From: Ixodes scapularis
Lineage: Eukaryota; Arthropoda; Arachnida; Ixodida; Ixodidae
DNA length: 64,000 nt
Reading direction: 5' to 3'
Assembly: GCF_016920785.2 (NCBI RefSeq)
Contig: NW_024609846.1
Coordinates: 79,307,816-79,371,815, forward strand
Shown here: one piece after another, positions 1 through 11,600 of the stretch
Numbering within the stretch: the first letter of the stretch is position 1
Layout of the letters: every line of letters starts with the position of its first letter
Notes under the pieces: generated by a model
Database searches by the model: none
Told to the model about the DNA's origin: nothing
The model's input: only the letters and a program-made list of their open reading frames with translations
Program-made: the position numbers and the translations under genes

Positions 1-46
1 GGCCTCTCTGGCAAGCATCGGGGTCATCTACACGGTTGTCCTCAAG
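1..46 (+). CDS. ATP13A3: ATP13A exon a (partial at window edge)
   Basis: Encodes ASLASIGVIYTVVLK, the end of the M3 helix and the short luminal turn before M4. The donor is AAG|GTAGGA at 47. One base belongs to a preceding codon. The acceptor side is outside the window. Confidence 0.85.
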
Positions 47-3000
47 GTAGGACCTGAGTTCTGACCTTAAATTGTGCCGACAGGGTGTCAATTACAAAAT
101 ATTTGGCAGTTTCTTTAATGAACATACATTTTCAAAGAGTGTGTATTAATATCCATCGCACCAATCATCTCCGATAATATTGCCAATCTTGTTTGATGGT
201 AGTTGTGTGCAAAAAGTGCATTTTTAGTTCAAATCGAATACTAGTGGTTTCGGCCAAATATTTTTAATCAAATATTGAATAGTTTCTCTACTTGGGATAG
301 CAAGTAAATGACACATTTGACATAAAACTGAACCTATAGACATGTCCAGCTGTGCCTAATCAGGAGGAATGTATATATGCAAATATCCTCTCTTAAATCT
401 CAAACTTGAGAAAAGAGAAAAAAAAAAAGACATTCATGAATGATGAATGCAAGTTGTCAGCAAATCTCAGCCTAACATACTATTCTCTCGTGTAATAGTC
501 AGTTTAACTTTGGAAGTTTTAGCGTAGTGTAGATATCAACATCCACAAAGTGTGTGTCTTTTTTTCAATACACCAGCTGCATGCGTGCCATCCCGCTTTG
601 AAAGTGTGCTTTCCTCTTAACCACGCAACTGCAGTATTTGTACTTTTCACAGCATCTATCGCGGCAGGCTAGCCCCATTGAGCATGCTTCTTGTCGAGCA
701 CAGGTGCACAGCAGAGAAGCAACCCCTGCGGCGCTCACCTCCACGCGTGTTGCTTCTCTGCAGTGCACCCGCGCTCTGTAGAAGCGTGTGCAGCGGGGTT
801 AACCCACCGTGATCAACCTTTAGGAAAATATGAATATCGCAGTTCATCTCGAACGAATATCGAATAGCATATTAATCGAAACTACAATTGGAATGTCTGC
901 ACAATCGTATTCGAGATCCCATACAACCTCAAAGTAAACATTAGGGAAAACTATACTCTAATCATTTTTGCGCTGTTTATAGTCTAACAGATCACAAACA
1001 TGAGATGACATTCTCGTACCAAAAATTCCACGGCGAGTGAGACATTTTACGTGCCCAGAACCCAGTGGGACAACTGAAGGACCTCTCCGCCAATCTCATC
1101 CTCTTGGTGACTGTAGCAGTGCTCTAGTCACCGACGACAGAGTGAGAACAACGAGGCGCGTCTTTCGAACGCCCAGCCTCTAGCGTACGCTCGATGCCTT
1201 CTATTGTGCTTTCGCTGCCTTTCACCATGCTTTCGCAGCACGTGTGCGCTCGAGGTGCACGAGACGCCGAAGCATTATTGAAGATGGAAAGCTCGTGCTG
1301 GAAGTAGGAGAGGTGAAACTCCTCCCTGCCGTTTTCCACCTCACGAGTGACTATCGGCGACGAGGCGTTTTACGGTTGCCATCTGCAACGTCGCGACCAG
1401 GATTATCAATTGCCAGCGACAATTTCAACGGCACGCATAAAAAGCACTCGGGAGACTCGAAGTCGTCGCTTCTTCATACCGACATTGTCAAAGTTCGCAG
1501 TTTCACAATCTTTTCATCTCCGTCAATAAATCTAGAATTCGTCACACTCGAGACGTCGTACGCGAATTTTTCGATAGTCTTGGAAGTCCAACCACTACAA
1601 CGCTTTTGGCGGTGCACGGCACCAATTGCGAGAATGCCGAGTGTGACTGACCGACTCTCTGGGGCCTCGTGCGTGCAGATGATGCGGGGAGTGGCGGCGG
1701 GCTCTATCATAGTGCGCAGCCTGGACGTGGTGACCATCGTGATCCCTCCCGCGCTGCCGGCGGCCATGACGATGGGCATTGTGTTTGCCCAGTCACGGCT
1801 GCGCAGCGCCCTGGTGTACTGCATCTCTCCACGGTCCATCAACATCTCGGGCTGCATCAACTGCTTCTGCTTCGACAAGACAGGCACCCTGACCGAGGAG
1901 GGGCTCGACCTCTGGGGGGTCGTGCCCGCCAGCGGGGGAAAGTGAGTAGGCCCCCTCCTCCTGCTTCCAACCCACACCTCCTAAATAACAAGGCGGTAGT
2001 GCTGAATCAGGTAGTGTCATCAGCCAAGGCCAATGCTGGACAGCACTACGGCCTTGTCTCCCAGGCTGTGTTGCTCAAACCCACACCTCCCGGATAACAA
2101 AGCAGTGGAGCCGTAGTTTTCGCGTCCTTGTTAAAGACTAACGAGCGGGGTACAGATAGTATGCGAGTAATTATCCCCCGTTCTTTAGGTCACCTCCCAG
2201 TTTTATGTGGGTGCTTGCTCAGCGTTTTACGGCATTTTACGTTTTCACACGCAAGACTTCCTGCCTTGCAGCGGGTCTCGCGTGCGTGTCGGCAAGGGCA
2301 GCAGTCGCAACGAATGGGGGCAATGGCTCTTCCGACTTGGACTTTCAATGCCTCTCGGAATGGAATTCAAAGGACAAGGGCTTGTCGTCCGACAAAGAAC
2401 CTCTGTAGAGTACCTTCGGTTAGGATTTTGAGACCACCGAAACGTCTTGGAAATATATGCGACAAAATAAGACCAAATGGCAGAAAGGCGACAACTCTTT
2501 GCCTCAACATTTCCATTCAATGCTTCTCAATGTGGAGAACTTGTAAATGGCAATGCATAAGCTATGGAGTCATTTGACTCATAGTTATGCATTAGTGGGT
2601 GGCTTAAATTTACTAAAATAAATGCTTAAACTGAAAGAACTCTTTGCTTGGGACAAGAGACAGCCGAGGAAATTTGGGAGCTCGGGGAACCCATGAAGGT
2701 ACTTTGGGGAGGCCTTAGGGAACTCTGGAGAACCCCTAGGGAACTTAGGGGAAACCCCAAGGGAACTTTGGGGAACCCCTAGGTAACTCTGGGGAACCTG
2801 GGTTCCTTGGAATCCAGCCTGAACTCGTGCTCTAGCTTAGGATCTGTATCTGGTTGCTCATTCTGAAAGCGAGTCTTCTTTATTTCTCCGTGCCAGGTTC
2901 CAGGAGCAGCTAAACGAGCCATGGACTCTTCCCCTAGAATCTCTCCTGCTGCGAGGCATGGCCACATGTCACTCCATCACAGTCATCGACCGGCAGCTCT

Positions 3001-6000
3001 CTGGGGATCCCCTCGACCTCAAGATGTTTGAGGCAACCAACTGGGTGAGTCGGCGGTCTCCCACTAGACGAGCTGCACGGCAGAGATGCAGAGCTTGCAT
3101 ACACAGACCCAAGGATCGGTGTTCGCTGCACGCTTTTGGAGCTGCCGACTTTTGTTATGCGGGTCTGTGGGAAGCAGCCTTGCAAAAGCTGGCAAGACTA
3201 AGCTCGTTAGATGGAGTAGGTTTCTCTGCAATTCCAGGATTGCTAAAACTCGGTTGAGAAGTAGACAATCAAGTGCGGAAATTGCGGGCAGCACTATACT
3301 CCGTGTCACTAGTTGCGTGCAGTGCAGTCAAAGGCAGCGCCATGCGAAGAGAGAAAGGGCAAGCACAAGGAACGCGGGACGAAAGAGGAGGGCAATGAAG
3401 GAAAGGGGGAGAAAGGGAGAGCACCCGGAAAGTTAGAGAGGAGAGGAGGTTTCTTTCTTCCTGCCCAGCCTTCCTAGTGCTAGCCCTATCCCCCCTCGCC
3501 TGGCGTTGCCTTCGCCTGTACTGCATGCAACTAGTGACACAGAGTATAGCTACGGCATTCGAGTGCCTCATAAAAAGCAACAGTTTTTGCGTTGTGGTGC
3601 CAGGAGAAACTGTCCTTGCTTGAATCCCACCTAAGGTTCTGCATATATAAAAAAGTGCCAGAAATTTTATTTGATGGTTGCTTTGAAATTGAGGCGAGCC
3701 TGATCAAGAAAAGAGGTTATAAAAGCACTGAGGTTAAGCAGGAAAGGAGCCCATGTTGTAATAGGAGCTTTTAACCTAGAATTAAACCAAAGTTTGCAGT
3801 GCAACCACGGCCTAGGTGCTCAACCCAGGTTGCAAGAAATTCTCTTTTGTGCGACATTTGACTAAAAATCACGGCCACCTGCTTGTGTACTAGCATACAA
3901 GCAGAGCAGAACGTACAATTGCTTTCTGTAACGTGCAAGCAGTACCTACGTTCACATGGTTGCGCCGGAATAATTAATTTTATCGTACCTAGTTTCGCGA
4001 ACTTAGCGACTTATATTGTTGCAGGTCCTAGAGGAGCCAGACATTGACGACAATGCCAAGTACGACGTGATTGCTCCGACGGTTGTTCGTCCCAAGACCT
4101 CGAAGGAGGCCTCCGTAACAACAGCCTCTTCTCAAAACATTGTCTTTTCATCCGGCGAACCTGAGGTGAGCTGGCAACTCTTTAATTTTTGCGTTTTGTA
4201 TGTCATTGGCTGTGACGACTATGGGATGTTTGCACAGTAATCGCAACCATAGTGCAAACACATGCTTTCCGATTTCTACGTTGAAAGTGGGTGATTCTTT
4301 CTCTCCAAGTCTTAGAAAGAAAACTAGATGATTTGTGCTCTTTAGATGCTCTAAAGACGGCGTGCAATTACGGTAATTGTCTAGTTCTTTCTGGACTGTA
4401 GGTTTTAAGGGGGGACACTACCCGGAGAAAAAAAGATTCTTCAAAAAACGTTGATTTTGAAAAATTACATATTTACATCCATCTACACCCAGAGAGTATT
4501 CCCAGAAATTTTCACTAGTTTACACTGCATAGTTAATTTTTTATAAATAATTTTCTGTCCACCAAAGCTAAAGGAAAGGTAGGGTTTGAAGCACTTTGAA
4601 CACATTTTTCTCCATTCCACTTTTTTGTATAAATTCCATTTTAGTCAATCTATCGTTTGAGAGTGGAAATACAAGCAAGGCTCATTCTTCACTTTTCCTG
4701 ACTGAAATTTAATAAGGAATGCGCCTATGGAGTTTGTTTTTCACTTTATGGATGTCTTTTATAAAAAATGTTGACATTTTGTCGGAGTCACAGAAGACCA
4801 AAAAGTTGACCAAATTCGCAGAAGAGAAAATTGATAGAAATCATTTACATTTTACAAAAACCTTTCCATAGGTGCACCCTTTAGGCATTCTGATACATAC
4901 CTAGCGAATAAAAATCTTTAGTATTGGGATAGTTTTCTGACGATAGATTAACTAAACAGTGTAGGGGTGTTGCTGATAGAAGCTGCCCTAATTTCCTTCC
5001 CAATTAACCGACAGACCTAAAATTTTGTTATGCACCCTCTAGCATGACCACCAGCCTACCCTGTAAATTTCAATTCATTTAAGCCAAGGGTTCAAAAATT
5101 GGCCCTCCCAGGGGGTGTCTCCCCTTAAGTGCTCTTTCAGTGAGAGCCAAGTTTTGGGCCACATGGTACTACGTCATTTGAAAACTAAGGTCGTTCGGGT
5201 ACATCAAGCATTGAAAAAAAGGAATAAAAAATTGTAGAGCTTTTCTACTTCATGTGAAGTTGGAGGACCAGTGAAGCTGTTATTTTTAAGACGTCTAGGA
5301 TGATGTCTAGGACAACTTCAAGGATGACTTTTAGGACGACCTCAAGGATGACGTCTAGGACGACCTCAAGGACGACCTCAAAGATGAATTCTAGGACAAC
5401 TTCGAGGCCGACGTCTAGGACGACTTTGAGGACGACGTCTAAGACGACCTCAAGGACAACCTCCAGGATGAATTCTAGGACGACCTCTAGGACGACCTCG
5501 AGGACAACGCCTATAGGACGACTTCTAGGACAACCTAGAGGACTATAGGACGACCTCAAGGACGATGCCTAGGATGACTTCTCGGACGATGCCTAGAGAT
5601 GATAACAAGGAATCAAGACCTCACTATATAATAATGCCAAGGAAGGCTGACTCGCACTGGTTGCCCCCTCGTTTTATTTTTATTTATTCATGCTTGCCAT
5701 GACCAGTGGGGAGTTTCGAGTCAACATCTGCGGACACATTTTTTCCCAGATCCTAGCGCATAACAGCTTCACTGTAACAACAAATGCTCGATTCTTTAGC
5801 TTGTCTGCGACCACAAAATTTTGATGTTAGACCCCGAGGGAGTGTCGAGTTTTCTCGAAAAAATACAACTCTGTTCCTTTTTGCTGGGAAGGGATTGCAC
5901 TCAATCGCAGTCTAGTCTCGGTTGTGATTGGACGAGAGGGTATGAAAGGACCTGATGCTTCTTTCAGGTGACTTCCCATGAGGTGGGCATAGTGCGGGAG

Positions 6001-8594
6001 CTGCCATTTTCATCGGGGCTGCAGCGCATGAGCGTAGTCACAAGGCGTCTGGGCTCAACTCACTTCGACGTGTTCTGTAAGGGTGCCCCGGAGACAATTG
6101 CATCCCTCTCCAAGCCAGAGTCTGGTGAGTATACACTGCATACGAGGTCTCTGAAAGGATGCACTTCTCTTCTTTGCCTCATAATCTCCTAGTTTGGAAT
6201 GTTCCAGCACTTTTCTCACAGATTGAGGTCTAAACGAGCAAATGCAGAGCACAATTGGGACGACTGAACCAAATTATTTGTACTGCACTCATTCCTGCGC
6301 GACAAATTGTCTTGCACGTGGTGCCTACTGACGTGGGGAATTTGGAATTGCCCGAGCACTTGGTTGACTCGGATAAGTTGGGGGAAACATAGAGAAACTT
6401 GAGCAAAGCATTGCAGGAGCCATTGGGATTTGTGGAGGGAACCTGGCGAATGATTGAGATAGCTGGCAACAGTCACACATACACATGAGGGTGCCACCGT
6501 TTGTACTAATAAAAGAGGCACACATGACTCGAGAGGTCGGTAGCCCCTACTCCTTTATCTGGCTCTGTCTCTTTGTACTTTCGGGCCGGCCGTGAGCTTG
6601 GCCTGAACGTACAGGTAGATATGTGGGTCATGCATGCTTTTTTTTTTTATTAGTACTACAAACAATGGCACCTTCACGTGTACACCTGATGGTTGCCAGT
6701 TATTACGTCAATAGTTCCTAGAACGTGCCTGTTCCTGAAAACCTGATCTTTGCTAGAGTCTAGGCACATGAAATGTCATGCTCAGTGCCACTGTGGTTGT
6801 GCAAAGAAAAGCGCGATTGCTCCCTGATTTTTCAGAAGCGGACTTTAAAACCCGAAAATGTCCTACCCCGCTTGTGGACTGCTCCGAAGAGAACACGCAA
6901 TGACTCGGATGTTTCTGCACCCTCCTTCTGGAACGCAGTGCCTCCAGACTTCGGGGCCACATTGACATGGTACACGCAGCAAGGCCACCGGGTGCTGGCC
7001 CTGGCCCACCGGCCCCTGACGGCTGGCCTTGCCAAGGTGCACCGGCTGCCCCGGGAGGAGCTCGAGTGCGGTCTCACCTTTGTCGGGCTCCTGGTCATGG
7101 AGAACCGGCTCAAGCCCGAGACCACGGCCGTCATCCGCACCCTGCGGAGGGCCGACGTGCGGGCCGTCATGGTCACCGGTGGGTCATCTGATTCACTAGA
7201 GGGGCCATGTGGGCGGTGAGGCAGTTGATGAAAATCAAAGCAGACACGAATTAGGATGCTGCAACGATGGCGAACCTCTCATCCACTTGCCTTTTTCGCC
7301 AACGTTTCTACGACCAACCGCCGAGATCGTGACATCTGACTGCACGACACGCCGACTCGTGCGACTCAATTCGGTTCCATTTCCGGGCCACCTTTAATGC
7401 TTTGGTGGTATAGAACGCTAAACACATGGGTTGAAAGTTTGTTCCAGGCATTGTAGCAATGCTGATGATGGTGATGGGGATGTGATATTGTGGCTTTTCC
7501 CCTTCAGTCAGGCGGTTCCAAGGCGAGTTTGTTCGTAGCAAAAAGCTTGGCTGGACAGACAATTTAAGAATGCATCGCATCAACACTGCCTCGTAGCAGC
7601 CGCGGTATGGGATTGCTGCGCTGACTAACTAGGAAAGGCGGTAACCAAAATGAGTTACGCGACGTTGGCACACCGTTTGCCTCGGCGGGGACTGTTAGTC
7701 CATCACGGAGGCTGCGCAGACTAACTAGGAAAGGCGGTAACCAAAATGAGTTACGCAACGTTGGCACACCGTTTGCCTCGGCGGGGACTGTTAGTGCATC
7801 ACGGAGGAAGTTTGCCTGGTGGTAATGAGTGTGGAAAGGACTTCCTGCATATCCTCAACTTGTGTGTCTGAATTCAGCGCGGAATCCTTGCAGCTAGTGA
7901 GTCATATGGTTTCATTCATTAAGCTTGATCTCGAACCGAAGTGTCGCTGTATTGTAGCAAACCGTGACACTGTGCTCTTTTCTAACCGTTCGGTGGCAGG
8001 TGCTGCTTGGGAGAGTTACTCCTCGTGGTCGCCAGTTGTGCTGGGAGCAGCCAACTGTGGTGCCTTCGTTTCCCTGCCTGTCGGTCTGGGGTTTGGTGCA
8101 GTAAGATGTGTTTTGGAAGCGTAGTGGGCAGCTCCAGCGAGTTTGGGGCAACCTGCGGGATTGTGAAGTATTTCTATAGACGGTGACAGGTTAAGAGTGC
8201 AGAAGTAGTTTCTCCCACAAAGCCCTTCACTCTTTCCACTTTACAGAACGAGTGCTGGAGAGGAGGTGAGGAGGGACTTGCATCTTTTCCACTGTTTGTT
8301 CTGTTAAAGTGGCAAGAAGGGAGGGCTTTGTGGGGAGGTGCTTGTCCTGCACTCTTAAAAGGGCGCTAAAGTGAATTTCGAGATCCTCTTTTTTGTGACT
8401 CAGACTCATAAAAGAAAACAAAATTACAACCATGCATGGCTTTCTCTCCTCTATTCTAAACAAGACCAAACACCGCAACATGCCCTTTCACCGAGATATA
8501 TAAGAAAAGGGACGTGTCACGATGTTTGGTAGCGTTTTCAGAGGTTAGAAAGTTCACGCGTGATGATAATTTTGGGTTTCCTAGGTTGGTTAGG

Positions 8595-8631
<37 letters not shown>

Positions 8632-11600
8632 ATTGCATTCGTGCCATAAAAAGAAGATCTCAAAATCCACTCTAGTGCCCCAATCACGTTTATATATGTT
8701 GTGGATGGCCCTTTTGCATTTTAAGGGGAGGCACGGCCTAGGAATCGCGATTTTTTCAAAAAAGTCACATTTTTGGAAAATAGGCTGACCAGCTTTTACA
8801 GCTCATAAAGAATGCTGCCCAAAAACTTTATTCCTGTAAGTAAAGTATTTACTCCGAAATAAATTATTTTCGAAGTGCTGGCGGCTGCACGTGCGCGCCA
8901 ACGACGCGGCCGATTACGAAAATGTGCCATTTTCAAAGCGCGCTTCCTCTGCGTTTCTTAGGACTAGCATGGACAGGCCCCCCTTGTTGGAATGAGCGTC
9001 TCGCCCTCTTTCGTTCTGTTCACAGCATTGTTCGCGATATCGTGCTCGCAGACTGTGAAACCCCGTAGAAAACATAGCTGTGCACGCTCTTATTGGTCAA
9101 GCTGGCGAAACAAGAGCTCTGATTCGCTAGGACGAGCCACGTCACGTGGCTCGTCCTAGCGAATCAGGAAGCTCTGTTGGAAATGGGCATACAGCCAGGG
9201 AGCTACCAAGCGTCATAAGGAGAGAGGGCCACCAAGATGAAGGTTGTGAAGGCCCAAGTGAAAGCGCTCGTGTCCTCCAAGATGTCCCACAAAAAAAGGA
9301 AGATGGAAGCTGTGGCCAAGGCACAGAGGGACCGTGCAGAGGAAGGAGTGACATATGCTCCTGGAGCATTTTAGATGAAATGGCAAGCCCCATCTAAACT
9401 AAAATACTGTTCGAACTTTCAAACCCGTTTTTCTCAGCTTCATGTTTTCACCATTTTTTCACAGCTCTAAAACTATCGTTCGATGAGTTAAGCGCCCCCA
9501 AGTCTAATGTATGGCTTTTTTGGCATGAAATTTACTGGAGAACTCGGCTATGTGCTTACTTTTTGCGAATTGTTATTTCTTCACACAAAAATGTTGACGT
9601 TCGTGAAACAAGAAAAAAATTAAAAATTCATACCATTATTGGAAGTTAATTTTTACGTGAAATATGGCCTTAAAAATTATTTCAAGCCTACTACCGATTA
9701 TTTTAGTCATTCAGCGTTATATCCCAACAAAGAAATTGTGCCTTTTTATTCATATTTTGAAACGATAGTTTTTTTCCTTTGGCACTGCTACGTGTACATT
9801 TTTTTCAACGAATAAGGCTGTAACTTGTCAAAAAATAAACCTTTTGGGTTGAAAGTTGGTGTAGCCTCCTAAGTTTTGATGTTTAACATACCCTAAAAAT
9901 TTCATTGACCTGGCACAAATACTTAAAAAGTAGACCCTCCAAGGGAGTGCCTCCCCTTAAGTTCAGCAAGAAACCTAATATTACCCTGGAACAGTTTTTT
10001 CAACTCTTATTTCTGGTTTTCTTTTTGTGATGTTACCTTTTTAGCACCCCTCAATATTCTGAGAGATTTTTCTTCCTTTCATCTGGCGGCAAGGAGCATG
10101 ATAAAAGGGTGGAGGGGGAAGGTGCTGCATTTACCTTTGGCCAACGAGTTTGATCTAAAACTGTTGTTTTCTCTATAAACCGAAAATTAGCTATGCAAGA
10201 TTTTGTGTAGGCTATTTCCTGGGAGTCCATTAAGTCCTCTTCGCGCAACAACAAGCACATATTTTAGCTAGGTCTTTTGAATCCTGAACTTCGCTTTTCA
10301 TACTTTTCTGATCCACTATTTCGAAAATGTGGACAAAATTTTATGCAAATATGCAGTGACTACCAGGATCCTTAAACTCTGCACAAACAAGTTATGAATG
10401 ATCTGAAAGAAGTTCTCTGCAAACTTAGCTGGAAATCGGCTGGACAAAGTCAGCTTCTCTCGGTGACGTCCCCCGTTCTCTGCAGGGGACAACATGCTGA
10501 CGGCGGTGAGCGTTGCACGCGACTGCGAGATGATAGAGCGGGACCAGGAGGTGCTCATTCTGTCTTCGAGCACAGACTCAACCGACTCGATCCCCGTGCT
10601 CAGCTGGCAGTCTTCAGAGGCTCCTCGCTCCAAGGGCTCCTTTGACAGCCTCTTGACGCCCCCCGTGAGTCGGCGAAACCCACTGCCTTCGAAGTTATTT
10701 GCTCCGCTGAGCGCAGTGGTGTGGCACACAGGGAATTGAGGCGGCTCAGAACATACATTTTAACACAAGATGTGTTTATGGACTGGATTTCTCGTTACAA
10801 GCTTTATGTTCTAGTGTAACGAAAAGCCGTTACATGCAGGTCGGGGCAACATAAAGCATGCATAGCCCTAGCAGGCAACGCATAAGCATACGTAGCATAC
10901 AAAATCATACATAGTAAGCGTGTGCGAATATTCGAATACTGTAATATTTCGAGTCATTGCCCATCCCCGAGTCGCTTTCCCACTTGCCCAGCATCGCTCT
11001 TTGTCACTTCTTTTGTCCGCCCACTCGCTCGCTTGTTGAGCCTGGTTGAGTTTTCTAATTTCCTGTGGACATTTCTTTTTTCTAACGAAAAGAACATAGC
11101 GGTGTTACTTTTAACGAGGAGAACATAGCGGTTCTAATGTTACTACATCAGTAGGGTTACACAGTTGCTGGTAACATTTTTGTAAATTAAGATTTATTTG
11201 CAAAACTTCCGAGTTTTGAGGTCACCATAGCAAAATAAAAATCAGTAAAGATGGTATTTTATTAATAAAGTGCGTGGAGCACGGGATTAACAATCCTTAA
11301 AAAAGGCCACTTCATTTTATTAGGGGTGAAGCTCCTTAGGGTCTAGCCTTGTCCGTTCGTCCGGCCGGCGTCCGTGCTCACATAAAAAGAAAAAATGTTT
11401 GCGCAGTTGACAGGATTCGAACCTGTGCAGGGAGACCCCAATGGATTTCTAGTCCATTGCCTTAACCACTCGGCCACGACTGCGGGACGAGTAGGGGGCT
11501 CTGAGATGTGGTAGTAACTCAAGAGCTGGGGATTTCATGGATGAAACGTTGCATGTAGCCGCTCAACGTTTATACAGGAGAGGGCGCTGCGGTCAAATGT

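Larger units (their letters stand above)
8721..9960 (+). mobile_element. TTAA-flanked transposon, second copy, 1240 bp
   Basis: Ends TTAAGGGGAGGCACGGCCTA and inverse AGTGCCTCCCCTTAA. Carries the last codons of the same transposase (KKRKMEAVAKAQRDRAEE, GVTYAPGAF, stop at 9372-9374). Same family as 32985-37483. Confidence 0.82.

Noticed and set aside
1244..1678. Frame upstream of exon b as coding
   Set aside because: An acceptor at 1676-1678 and loss of resemblance before it show it is intron.
5245..5559. Open frames TTSRTTSR and VVLEVVLE on both strands
   Set aside because: They follow from the 12-bp period of the minisatellite, which cannot make a stop if one unit has none.
5290..5600. CRISPR-like array
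   Set aside because: No unique spacers; the 12-bp units are contiguous and the genome is animal.
10910..10960. Copy of the dispersed repeat A near GAATATTCGAATACTG
   Set aside because: Match is short and low in complexity; not enough to call a copy.
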